Below are positions 18,320-26,561 of a stretch of DNA of 64,000 nt, piece by piece (position 1 is the stretch's first letter; the number at the start of each line of letters is the position of its first letter). The stretch spans positions 1 to 64,000 of the forward strand of contig JASGFG010000004.1 in NCBI GenBank assembly GCA_047605605.1, in the 5' to 3' direction. This DNA comes from JAATGA01 sp047605605. Lineage in GTDB: Bacteria; Pseudomonadota; Alphaproteobacteria; Rhodobacterales; Rhodobacteraceae. The notes beneath the pieces were generated by a model that saw only the letters and a program-made list of their open reading frames with translations, searched no databases and was not told the origin of the DNA. Both the position numbers and the translations under genes were made by a program.

Positions 18320-19054
18320 TCATCGCCGGATGCTGGCGGTGACGTAGTTCACGCTCAGGTCGCGCGCCGACAGCGACCATTGCCAGCTGATCGGGTTGAA
18401 GACCATACCCTTGCGATCCACCGGGTCCAGCCCCGCGCCCCGCATCAACCCGTAAAGCTCGTCCGGGGTGATGAACTTACGCCAGTCATGCGTGCCCTTG
18501 GGCAGCCAGCGCATCACCCATTCCGCGCCAACGATGGCGGCGGCGAAGGATTTGGCGTTGCGGTTCAGGGTCGAACAGATCAGCAGCCCGCCCGGTTTCA
18601 GCAGGTCGTGACAGGCGCGCAGAAACGCCTGCGGATCGGCGACATGCTCCACCACCTCCATGTTCAGCACCACATCGAACACCTCGCCCGCCGCGGCCAG
18701 ATCCTCGGCGGTGGTCTGGCGATAGTCGATCACCAGCCCCGACTGTTCGGCGTGCAGCCCGGCGACGGCGATGTTCCTTGGCGCCGGATCGGCGCCCACG
18801 ACCGAAGCCCCCAGCCGCGCCATCGGTTCCGACAACAGCCCCCCGCCCGAGCCGATGTCGAGAATCCGCAGCCCCGCAAACGGGCGCGGCGCGGTCAGGT
18901 CGCGGTCGTATTCCGCCGCGATCTGGGTGGTGATGTAATCCAGCCGGCAGGGGTTCATCAGGTGCAGCGGCTTGAACTTGCCATGGGGGTCCCACCATTC
19001 GGCGGCCATCGCCTCGAACTTGGCAACCTCGGCGGGGTCGATGGTGGTGGTCAT
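18320..19054 (-). CDS. ubiG: Ubiquinone biosynthesis O-methyltransferase
   Basis: SAM-dependent O-methyltransferase of 244 residues acting twice in ubiquinone synthesis. EWWDPHGKFKPLHLMNPCRLDYI is the UbiG opening; motif I is ILDIGSGGGLLSEPMARLG; VVLNMEVVEHVADPQAFLR and ICSTLNRNAKSFAAAIVGAE complete the family pattern. Ends at the shared terminator with xylA. A chromosomal backbone gene and evidence that the left 20 kb is core genome. Confidence 0.95.
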   Translation of the reverse strand: MTTTIDPAEVAKFEAMAAEWWDPHGKFKPLHLMNPCRLDYITTQIAAEYDRDLTAPRPFAGLRILDIGSGGGLLSEPMARLGASVVGADPAPRNIAVAGLHAEQSGLVIDYRQTTAEDLAAAGEVFDVVLNMEVVEHVADPQAFLRACHDLLKPGGLLICSTLNRNAKSFAAAIVGAEWVMRWLPKGTHDWRKFITPDELYGLMRGAGLDPVDRKGMVFNPISWQWSLSARDLSVNYVTASIRR

Positions 19055-19119
19055 GGCGATCTCCGTCTTTCGGAAGGGCGGGCTGGCAGGGCGCGTCTGG
19101 TCGGATATATACTGTCGCG

Positions 19120-20088
19120 ATGGATCAGAGGTCAGGTCAAAAACGCGCAGTCGAATACCTTTACCCGCCGGTCGAGCCCTTCGATCAGCGAGTGATCGAC
19201 ATGGGCGACGGTCATCGCGTCTATGTCGAACAATGCGGCCACCCCGAGGGAGAGCCGGTCTTCGTCTTTCACGGCGGCCCCGGCGGCGGCTGTTCGCCCG
19301 CGATGCGGCGCTATTTCGACCCGGCGCATTACCGGGTGGTGCTGTTCGACCAGCGCGGCTGCGGGCGGTCGCGGCCCCATGCCTCGGTGCATGATAACAC
19401 CACCTGGCATCTGGTCTCGGACGTGGAAACCATCCGGCAGATGCTGGGCATCGACCGCTTTGTCGCCTTTGGCGGCAGCTGGGGCGCGACGCTGGCGCTG
19501 ATCTATGCGATCACCCATCCAGAAAGGGTGAGCCGTCTGGTGCTGCGCGGGGTGTTCCTGTCGACGCAGGCGGAACTCGACTGGTTTTATGGCGGCGGGG
19601 CGGGGGTGTTCTTCCCCGACCTGTGGGCGCAGTTCGCAGGCGCAGTCCCCCCTGACGAGCGGGGCGATCTGATCGCGGCCTATCATCGGCGGCTGTTTTC
19701 CGGGGATTACACCCAGGAATCGCGCTTTGCCCGGTTGTGGGCGAATTGGGAAAACGCGCTAGCCTCGGTGCATTTCGACGGCCCGCTGGGAGAAAGCCCG
19801 ACCGACTATGCCCGTGCCTTTGCCCGGCTGGAGAATCACTATTTCTTCAACGCCGGTTTTCTTGATGGAGACGGCTGGATCCTGCGCAACCGTCCCCGGA
19901 TCGAGCATATTTCGGCGACCGTGGTGCAGGGCCGGTTCGATATGATCTGTCCGCCGGTTTCGGCGTGGAAACTGGCCGAGGGCTGGGACAACTGCGATCT
20001 GCGGCTGGTGCCGCTGTCAGGGCACGCGCTGTCGGAGCCGGGGATCAGCGCGGAACTGGTTCGGGCGATGGATCAGGGGCGGGGATAG
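19120..20088 (+). CDS. pip: Prolyl iminopeptidase
   Basis: Alpha/beta-hydrolase (peptidase S33) of 322 residues that removes N-terminal proline. Oxyanion motif HGGPGGGCSP, nucleophile GGSWGATLAL, acid in GRFDMICPP, His in SGHALSEPG. The typical Pip opening LYPPVEPFDQ is present. Monocistronic. Last clearly backbone gene before the first insertion-sequence scar. Confidence 0.94.
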   Translation: MDQRSGQKRAVEYLYPPVEPFDQRVIDMGDGHRVYVEQCGHPEGEPVFVFHGGPGGGCSPAMRRYFDPAHYRVVLFDQRGCGRSRPHASVHDNTTWHLVSDVETIRQMLGIDRFVAFGGSWGATLALIYAITHPERVSRLVLRGVFLSTQAELDWFYGGGAGVFFPDLWAQFAGAVPPDERGDLIAAYHRRLFSGDYTQESRFARLWANWENALASVHFDGPLGESPTDYARAFARLENHYFFNAGFLDGDGWILRNRPRIEHISATVVQGRFDMICPPVSAWKLAEGWDNCDLRLVPLSGHALSEPGISAELVRAMDQGRG

Positions 20089-20281
20089 CAAAGGCCGCCC
20101 GAAATCTGGCCGGGTTGGAAAGAGGAGACGTTTCCGTTTCCCCGCCGGCGCGAGCGGGCTCCACCAGGGACGTATCAGCCTGATCCCGGATGAGCCGGCA
20201 CCCGCCGATGGGGGGATGTGCCCTTCCGCATGATTTTTTCTCCCTCTGCGATTGGCGTCCGATCCGAGAAAGGGAAGGAAA
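20089..20281. other. Intergenic stretch without recognised feature
   Basis: About 190 bp between pip and the transposase remnant. I see no gene, strong hairpin or terminal repeat I could defend. Confidence 0.4.
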
Positions 20282-20660
20282 ATGAAGCAGGCCCGACTGA
20301 CGGAAAAGCGGATCATCGGGACCTTGCAGAAGCTTAAGACTGGCCCAAAGTGCGCTGATTTCTGACGCAAGCATGGGATGTGTGAGGGCAGGTTCTACGC
20401 GTGGAAAGGGAAGTAGTCCGGTATATAGGTGTCGGAGGCCAAACGGCTGAAGGCGCTCAAGGACGAGAACGCCAGGCTGAAGCCGCGGCTGGCGGAGCAG
20501 ATGCCCGACATGGCGGCAATGAAGGAACTGCTGTGAAAAATAGTGACGCCCGCAGTGAAGCGCGAGGCTGTCCCGCCTCTGAAGGCCCAGCCCGGCCTGT
20601 CGGAGCGGCGGGCGGCTCGCCTCTGGAAACCTCGTCCAAGGAACGGCTGCGAAGGACTAT
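20282..20660 (+). pseudogene. Decayed IS3-family (IS407-like) transposase, OrfA and start of OrfB
   Basis: Three frames are needed to read it. From 20282: MKQARLTEKRIIGTLQKLK, then stop; next frame RKHGM...FYAWKGK; then SEAKRLKALKDENARLK...EQMPDMAAMKELL with a stop at about 20534; then a frame beginning KIVTPAVKREAV and reaching LSERRAARL. This is the order of an IS407-group OrfA (HTH plus leucine-zipper) and OrfB start. The catalytic DDE region is absent. Stops and frameshifts make it dead. Confidence 0.8.
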
Positions 20661-20739
20661 CCGCTGCGTCTTTCTGGAAGGCCAGCACCTCATCGACCGT
20701 GAACTGCGCGGCGGGCGGCAGCGATGGCATTCCAGAACG

Positions 20740-20907
20740 GAAGGCCTGGCGGTAGCCGAATACGAAGTCCTGTTCGGCCTGACCGATCAGGCGATTGCCG
20801 ACGGCCGCCAAATCTCGTTACGCACAGTCCGGGGCCGCCTGCAACAGCGTTGCGGCAAGCCGGGCCTGACGGAACTGCCGGTGCTGGCCAGCGGCACCGC
20901 CCGGTAA
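20740..20907 (+). pseudogene. LuxR-type HTH fragment
   Basis: The frame ending at the TAA before 20908 reads TDQAIADGRQISLRTVRGRL and then a GKPGLTELPVLAS segment, which follows the spacing of a LuxR/GerE HTH C-terminus (IA..L.IS.RTV...L..i..KLG...). No receiver or ligand domain precedes it; the upstream part of the frame is transposase debris. It is either the 3' remnant of a regulator cut by the IS or a chance match. Confidence 0.4.
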
Positions 20908-21068
20908 AACACCCGTGCAATGGCGATGGCGTTGCGCTTTATGAGCGGAAAATGAATTGAATTTGCAGAGATGACTCTTGCCGGGCCAGCGGTCAAAAGC
21001 CCTGAAATAGGTAAGGTCGCGGTCCGGCTGATGCCGGGACTGAACGCCAACCTTGCAGAGTATCACCC

Positions 21069-22559
21069 CTACATGGTCGCGCCGATCTGCCAGGGCACGA
21101 ACTCCACCCGGCCAAAGCCCTGGGCCTCGCTTTTCGTAGGCTGGCCCGAAGCCACGGCCAGCATCATCCGGTAGATCTCCGCCCCTTTGTCGGCAAGGGG
21201 AACCCCATCGACGATATCGCCGCAATTGATGTCCATGTCTTCACCCATCCGCGCCCATAGGTCGTTGTTGGTCGCGAGCTTGATGCAGGGGACCGGGCGG
21301 TAGCCCGAGACCGACCCGCGCCCGGTGGTGAAGAGGATCAGGTTGGCCCCTGATGCAACCTGACCCGTCACCGAACAGGGATCATAGCCGGGGCTGTCCA
21401 TGAAGACGAAACCGGGTTGCCGGATCGGTTCGGCATAGCGATAGACCGCTGACAGCGGCGCCGAACCGCCCTTGGCCACCGCCCCCAGCGACTTTTCCAG
21501 AATCGTGGTCAGCCCGCCGCGCTTGTTGCCGGGGCTGGGGTTGTTGTCCATCTCGCCGCCGTTGCGGGCGGTGTAATCCTCCCACCAGCGAATGCGTTCC
21601 ATCAGGGCTGCCGCCACTTCGGGACTGGCGCGATGGGTCAGAAGATGCTCGGCCCCGTAGACTTCCGAGGTCTCGGACAGGATCGAGGTGCCCCCCTGCG
21701 CCACCAGCGTATCCGACGCCACGCCCAGCGCGGGATTTGCGGTGATCCCCGAAAGCCCGTCTGATCCGCCGCATTGCATCCCGACCACCAGCTTCGAGGC
21801 CGGAACCGGCACCCGGCGGGTGCGGTTGGCCGTTTCGGCCAGCTCTCGCAGGATCGGCCTTGCCGCCTCGACAGTCGCGCGGGTGCCGCCAAGGTTCTGG
21901 ATCGTCAGAAACCGGAAACGCGCCGGGTCCTTCAGCTGCGGCGCGGCCTGAAGCGCCGAAAGCTGCATCACCTCGCAACCAAGCCCGACGACCAGGATCG
22001 CGCCGAAATTCGGATGCGCGGCATAGCCTGCCAGCGTGCGCATCAGGATATCATAACCCTCGCCCCGGCCCGCCATCCCGCAGCCGGTGCCATGGGCAAT
22101 CGGCACAACCCCGTCAACATTCGTCAGATCATCGAGAAGGCCGCGCTTTTCGGCATCATCGGCAATGAACTGCGCGACCGAACCCGAACAGTTCACCGTG
22201 GTCAGTATACCGATGTAATTGCGGGTGCCGACACGGCCGTCAGCGCGCGGGTAGCCCAGAAAAGTATCGGCGGTTTCAGGGGCGGGAAGGACTCGCGCCG
22301 AAAATCCGGCCTCGCCCCCATGCACGTAGGCCATGGCAAGGTTTTGCACATGGACATGCACGCCCAAAGGAATATCCCGCGTCGCCACGCCAATGATCTG
22401 GCCATATTTGCGGACATAGGCCCCGGCAGGAATCGGCCGCAGCGCGAATTTGTGGCCGCGCGGAATGTCCTCGGCGGCACTCTCCTGCCCTGGCGCAAGA
22501 TCGGTCAGCGCGATCCCGACATCGTCATCGGGATGCAGCCGCAGGACCCGCGCCATCAT
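21069..22559 (-). CDS. uxaA: Altronate dehydratase (UxaA family)
   Basis: About 496 residues, the full length of E. coli UxaA, with an N-terminal SAF domain (about 1-100; ALRPIPAGAYVRKYGQIIG) and the C-terminal UxaA domain (GCGMAGRGEGYD, MQCGGSDGLSGITANPA, DSPGYDPCSVTGQ). Dehydrates D-altronate to 2-keto-3-deoxy-D-gluconate. Overlaps the upstream dehydrogenase by 4 bp and ends the importer operon. In context it is the fifth enzymatic step of the proposed L-galactose route. Galactarate or other sugar-acid dehydratases share the fold, so the substrate is inferred. Confidence 0.85.
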   Translation of the reverse strand: MMARVLRLHPDDDVGIALTDLAPGQESAAEDIPRGHKFALRPIPAGAYVRKYGQIIGVATRDIPLGVHVHVQNLAMAYVHGGEAGFSARVLPAPETADTFLGYPRADGRVGTRNYIGILTTVNCSGSVAQFIADDAEKRGLLDDLTNVDGVVPIAHGTGCGMAGRGEGYDILMRTLAGYAAHPNFGAILVVGLGCEVMQLSALQAAPQLKDPARFRFLTIQNLGGTRATVEAARPILRELAETANRTRRVPVPASKLVVGMQCGGSDGLSGITANPALGVASDTLVAQGGTSILSETSEVYGAEHLLTHRASPEVAAALMERIRWWEDYTARNGGEMDNNPSPGNKRGGLTTILEKSLGAVAKGGSAPLSAVYRYAEPIRQPGFVFMDSPGYDPCSVTGQVASGANLILFTTGRGSVSGYRPVPCIKLATNNDLWARMGEDMDINCGDIVDGVPLADKGAEIYRMMLAVASGQPTKSEAQGFGRVEFVPWQIGATM

Positions 22560-23599
22560 GGCCGCACGACCGCCTTGATCAGCCCCGCGCGATCCGCGGC
22601 AAGCGCGGCAAAGCGCCCGGGCAGATCGGTCAGCGGCAGCTCTGCCGACACAAGCGCGGACGTGTCGATCCGGCCGTCACGGATCGCCGCCATGACGCGT
22701 TCGAAATCCGACTTCAGCGCATTGCGGCTGCCGACGATCCGGGTCTCGCGCTTGTGGAATTCGGCATCCTCGAAGGTGATGGTGTCCTTGACCACGCTGA
22801 CCAGCACATAGGTCGAACCATGGGCCAGCAGCGGGAACCCCGCCTCGATGGCGCTTGCCGTGCCGGTCGCATCGAACACGATGTCGAAGCCGTCAGCCAG
22901 ATCGCCCTGAAGTATGGAGCCGGCATCGCTATGCGTCCGCTCGAACCCGAATTTCATCCGTGCCTGTTCCAGCCGCTGTAGGCTGAGGTCCAGCAGATGC
23001 ACCTCGGCCCCTTCCAGCCGAGCAAAGAGCGCAGTGCCGATGCCGATCGGGCCTGCGCCCGTCACCAACACCCGGTCGCCCGCCCGAATGCCGGAACGCG
23101 CCACCGCATGGGCGCCGATGGCCAGAAACTCCACCATCGCGGCCTGTATCTCGCTCAGTCCAGTGGCTGGATACAGATTGCCCACCGGCACCGCCAAACG
23201 CGCGCAAAGGCCGCCGTCACGGTGAACGCCCAGCACCTCGATCCTGGTGCAACAATTGGGTTTGCCGCGCTGGCAGGGCCTGCAACTGCCACAGGAGACA
23301 TAGGGATTGATCACGACCAGCGTGCCCGCCTGCAGATCCCCGGTGGCATGGGTCAGACGCCCCGAAAGCTCGTGCCCTATGACGCGAGGATAGTTCAGAT
23401 AGGGATGCTTGCCCTCGAAGATATGGTAGTCCGTGCCGCACAGACCCACGGCGCAGATATCAACCAGCGCCCATCCGGGCGGGGCGGTCTGCGGCGCCGG
23501 GGCCGCGCGCACCTCAAACAGGCCCGGTTCGACGCAGCAGCCGGTGATCATCACGTCGATGTCGATCCCTTCGGCCCCGATGTTATCCGTCAAGTTCAT
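22556..23599 (-). CDS. Zinc alcohol dehydrogenase, probable L-galactonate 5-dehydrogenase (LgoD-like)
   Basis: Medium-chain dehydrogenase of 347 residues. Catalytic zinc region AVGLCGTDYHIFEG and VIGHELSG, structural zinc cysteines in CGSCRPCQRGKPNC, NAD motif VTGAGPIGIGTALFA. The pattern GTDYHIFEGKHPYLNYPRV resembles L-galactonate oxidoreductases (YjjN/LgoD). Would oxidise L-galactonate to D-tagaturonate. Its ATG overlaps the stop of the ATPase gene (ATGA), which argues for this start; a second ATG lies 48 bases in. Alternatives: other sugar-acid or polyol dehydrogenases. Confidence 0.8.
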   Translation of the reverse strand: MNLTDNIGAEGIDIDVMITGCCVEPGLFEVRAAPAPQTAPPGWALVDICAVGLCGTDYHIFEGKHPYLNYPRVIGHELSGRLTHATGDLQAGTLVVINPYVSCGSCRPCQRGKPNCCTRIEVLGVHRDGGLCARLAVPVGNLYPATGLSEIQAAMVEFLAIGAHAVARSGIRAGDRVLVTGAGPIGIGTALFARLEGAEVHLLDLSLQRLEQARMKFGFERTHSDAGSILQGDLADGFDIVFDATGTASAIEAGFPLLAHGSTYVLVSVVKDTITFEDAEFHKRETRIVGSRNALKSDFERVMAAIRDGRIDTSALVSAELPLTDLPGRFAALAADRAGLIKAVVRP

Positions 23600-24366
23600 T
23601 GCAGCACTTCCTTGTTGCGCGGGGTCCAGCCATCCGGCAGTGCGCCCTTGATAATCAGGCTAAGCACATCGTCTTTCGACACTTCGTCGATGCGGTAAGA
23701 GCCGACATTGTGGCCGCGGTTCATCACCACCACCCGGTCACACAAATCAAAAACATCGTGCAAATCATGACTGATCAGAAAGATGCCGACGCCTTCCTGT
23801 CGCAGCTGCTTGATCAATTTCCCGACCATGGCCGTTTCGGCCGGCCCAAGCGCTGCGGTCGGTTCGTCCATGATCAGGCACTTGACGTTGAAATAGATCG
23901 CGCGGGCAATGGCGATGACCTGTCGTTGGCCGCCGGACAGGCGCGAGACCGGATCCTGCAGGTTACGGAAATTCGGATTCAGCCGGGCCAGCACCTTGCG
24001 CGCCTCCTCCAGCATCCGTTTGTCGTCGAGATTGCCCCACCCAGTGCGCAGCTCTCGCCCCAGAAACAGGTTGGCAGGCGCATCGAGATGGTCGGCCAGC
24101 GCCAGGGTCTGGTAAATGGTCTCGATCCCGTGATCGCGCGCATCATGGGGAGAGGTCATTTCGGCCTTTTGGCCCCCAACGCGGATTTCACCGGCGCTCG
24201 GCGCCATGGCGCCCGAAAGAATGCGCATCAGGCAGGATTTTCCAGCACCGTTATGGCCCAGAACCCCCACCACCTCGCCAGGATAAAGGTCGAGCGTCAC
24301 GCCGTTCACCGCATGAACACCGCCAAAGTGCTTCTCAATCCCGATCATTTCCACAAGCGGAGTCAT
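23596..24366 (-). CDS. CUT2-type ABC transporter, single-domain ATPase (L-galactose locus)
   Basis: About 256 residues. Walker A GHNGAGKSC, signature LSGGQRQVIAIAR, Walker B CLIMDEPTAALG, His switch LISHDLHDVF. One ABC domain only. Very similar to XylG at 14808 throughout. The lysine is followed by S then C rather than S-T, a mild Walker A deviation. Start set at MTPLVEM behind AAGGG; an upstream extension lacks family similarity. Works with the permease and binding protein upstream. Confidence 0.9.
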   Translation of the reverse strand: MTPLVEMIGIEKHFGGVHAVNGVTLDLYPGEVVGVLGHNGAGKSCLMRILSGAMAPSAGEIRVGGQKAEMTSPHDARDHGIETIYQTLALADHLDAPANLFLGRELRTGWGNLDDKRMLEEARKVLARLNPNFRNLQDPVSRLSGGQRQVIAIARAIYFNVKCLIMDEPTAALGPAETAMVGKLIKQLRQEGVGIFLISHDLHDVFDLCDRVVVMNRGHNVGSYRIDEVSKDDVLSLIIKGALPDGWTPRNKEVLQ

Positions 24367-24404
24367 GGTCTGGCCCTTGCAATTTGAAACCCGGGGAGAA
24401 ACGA

Positions 24405-24425
24405 GGGGCGGAAACACGCCGCCCC
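24405..24425 (-). terminator. Stem-loop after the L-galactose-locus binding-protein gene
   Basis: GGGGCGG at 24405-24411 pairs with CCGCCCC at 24419-24425 across a 7-base loop, in the gap between the binding-protein stop and the ATPase start. No U-run follows on the minus strand, so it is more likely an mRNA-stability or attenuation hairpin than a full terminator. Confidence 0.6.
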
Positions 24426-24437
24426 CCGCTGAGGTGT

Positions 24438-25376
24438 TTAGTAAAGGACGTTCTTCGCTTCGGGCAGGTCGATGTTCTCTTTGGTCACAAAGACGACGCC
24501 GGTGTCGATCTGCGCCTGGACCGTTTTGCCACCGATGAGGTCGATCACCGCTTTCACGCCCAGATCACCCATCTGGAACGAACCCTGAACCAAGGTGCCG
24601 TTCAGCGTGCCATCCTTGACGAAGGCCTGCAGATCCTCGTTGCCGTCAAAGCCGATGGCGGCGATCTGCCCGGCTTTGCCTGCTTGCTGGATCGCGCGGC
24701 CCATGCCGACAGCGGTCGGTTCATTGGCACCGAAGATGCCCTTAAGATCGGGGTTCGCGGCCAGAACGTCGGTGGTCTGGTTCAGAGCCGTCGCCATCTG
24801 CGACTGCGAATAATAAGGACCGACGATCTCGATCTTCGAGCTGGCCTTGATTTCCTCGACAAAGCAGCCCACGCGGCCGATCTCGGAGCCGACGCCCGCT
24901 ACATAGGACATGACGGCAACCTTGCCCTCCGTGCCGACGGCTTCGATCATCTTCGTCGCGGCCAGTTTTCCCGCCGCGCAGTTGTCGGTCGAAAGCAGCG
25001 TCTGGTAGGTTCCTGCCCCCCCCTCTGCCAGAGCCGAGTCGATGATGGCCACCGGGATTCCGGCCTCATTGGCGCGCTTTACCGCCGGGATCAGCGCTTC
25101 CGGGTCCGACGGGGCAAGAACGATGCCCTTGACGCCGCGGTTCACCGCATTGTCGACGAGGTTCACCTCGTCCGCGACGGCGGCTTCGGAGGCGGGGCCG
25201 TCGAAGGTCAGCGTGAAGCCCGAGCCCTCGATCGCGGCAGAAGCCCCCTTGTTGACGTTCTGCCAGAAGTTCGAGTTCGTGGTCTTGACGATGACCGCGA
25301 TCTCGTCAGCCATGGCCGTTGCGGGCAAGGCTGCTATGGCACCGATGGCAAGCAAGGCTTTCAGAGTCAGTTTCAT
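24438..25376 (-). CDS. CUT2-type sugar-binding periplasmic protein (L-galactose locus)
   Basis: About 312 residues, type 1 periplasmic binding fold. Signal peptide MKLTLKALLAIGAIAALPATAMA/DE, then IAVIVKTTNSNFWQNVNKGA, VDNAVNRGVKGIVLAPSD, LAATKMIEAVG, GIFGANEPTAVGMGRAIQ. Related to RbsB. Start chosen at MKLTLK with AGGGAGGAAACC just upstream. Ligand inferred from neighbours as L-galactose or a related 6-carbon L-sugar; a pyranose-specific protein would fit the mutarotase in the cluster. Confidence 0.88.
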   Translation of the reverse strand: MKLTLKALLAIGAIAALPATAMADEIAVIVKTTNSNFWQNVNKGASAAIEGSGFTLTFDGPASEAAVADEVNLVDNAVNRGVKGIVLAPSDPEALIPAVKRANEAGIPVAIIDSALAEGGAGTYQTLLSTDNCAAGKLAATKMIEAVGTEGKVAVMSYVAGVGSEIGRVGCFVEEIKASSKIEIVGPYYSQSQMATALNQTTDVLAANPDLKGIFGANEPTAVGMGRAIQQAGKAGQIAAIGFDGNEDLQAFVKDGTLNGTLVQGSFQMGDLGVKAVIDLIGGKTVQAQIDTGVVFVTKENIDLPEAKNVLY

Positions 25377-25413
25377 GGTTTCCTCCCTATGAATCTTCTG
25401 GTGGTGGTTCTGC

Positions 25414-26436
25414 TCACCTGCGGCTGCGCATCTGGTCGATAAAGACGGCCAGAATGACGACAACACCGATGATGATCTGCTGGATGAAGGCCGAGACCCC
25501 GGCCATGTTGAGCCCGTTCCTCAGCACGCCGATGATGAAGGCGCCGATCATGGTGCCCGAGATCGTGCCCACGCCCCCCATCAGCGAGGCCCCTCCGATC
25601 ACGGCTGAAGCGATGGCATCCAGTTCATACATCACGCCCTCATTGGGCTGGGCGGTGACCAAGCGCGACATCAGGACATTGCCTGCAAGCCCGGCCAGCG
25701 CGCCCGACATGACATAGGCGGCGATCTTGGTGCGCACGATCTTGACGCCGGACAGACGCGCGGCCTCTTCGTTCGAGCCGGTCGCGTAAAGATGGCGGCC
25801 AAGGGCGCGGTGGCGCAGAAGATAAGCGGCCCCCATGGCCACGATCAGCAACAGGATCGCCGGATATGGAATGCCTGGGAAAATTACCTTCGACAGGCCA
25901 TTGGGCTGCTTTTCAACCATACGAAACAGCGCGTCGTTGCCAAGTCGCCCGAACGCCTCGCCCAGTTGCGAGATCGGGGCCGCGCCTGTCAGCTGCAATG
26001 CCGTGCCACGCGCGATCAGCATCATCCCAAGCGTTGCGACGAAGGGTGTGATCCGCATCCTGGTGATGATCAACCCGTTCGCGAGGCCGCAAAACGCGCC
26101 AACCAATACGCCCGCGCCCATGCCCAGCGGCACCGGAACCCCCGCCTTGACCAGCAATCCGGTCACGGTGCCCGACAGCGCCAGCACAGACCCGACGCTG
26201 AGGTCGATTCCGCCGGTTATGATGACCATCGTCATCCCGATGCCCAGAAGCCCGATGACCGACGTCTGCAGCAACACGGTCAGCCCGTTGTTCACTGACA
26301 GAAAGGCCGCATTGCCAAATGCAAAGATCGCGATCAGCAGGGCAAGCGTCGCCAGCGCCGAAAGTTTGTGGAAGGCATCGGGGTTCAACCCGGGTGTCGC
26401 GATGCCAAAACGCGTCTTGCTTCCGAAGATAGACAT
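25414..26436 (-). CDS. CUT2-type sugar ABC permease (L-galactose locus)
   Basis: About 340 residues, BPD_transp_2 permease. MVIITGGIDLSVGSVLALSG, FCGLANGLIITRMRI, YATGSNEEAARLSG, ASAVIGGASLMGGVGTISGTMIGA are RbsC-type motifs. First gene of the operon permease - binding protein - ATPase - dehydrogenase - altronate dehydratase. Start at MSIFGSK behind GGGGAGGCGTC. Transcribed divergently from the GntR regulator. Confidence 0.9.
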   Translation of the reverse strand: MSIFGSKTRFGIATPGLNPDAFHKLSALATLALLIAIFAFGNAAFLSVNNGLTVLLQTSVIGLLGIGMTMVIITGGIDLSVGSVLALSGTVTGLLVKAGVPVPLGMGAGVLVGAFCGLANGLIITRMRITPFVATLGMMLIARGTALQLTGAAPISQLGEAFGRLGNDALFRMVEKQPNGLSKVIFPGIPYPAILLLIVAMGAAYLLRHRALGRHLYATGSNEEAARLSGVKIVRTKIAAYVMSGALAGLAGNVLMSRLVTAQPNEGVMYELDAIASAVIGGASLMGGVGTISGTMIGAFIIGVLRNGLNMAGVSAFIQQIIIGVVVILAVFIDQMRSRR

Positions 26437-26561
26437 GACGCCTCCCCGCATCGGTCCAATATAATTAAGTACTGATGTTGCGATTCTTGCGGCCTGTCAA
26501 TTGTTTTTAATCATTGTCGACAATTCGGCGATCTGGTATCTCTCGGGTAACGAGGTATCCG
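26437..26561. promoter_or_regulatory. Divergent promoter region with 12-bp palindrome ATTGTCGACAAT
   Basis: Lies between the permease and the GntR gene. ATTGTCGACAAT at 26513-26524 is a perfect palindrome of the TTGTnnACAA kind used by FCD-type GntR regulators. On the minus strand a TTGACA is formed by TGTCAA at 26495-26500, a possible -35 for the importer operon. I infer autoregulation plus control of the importer. Confidence 0.5.
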
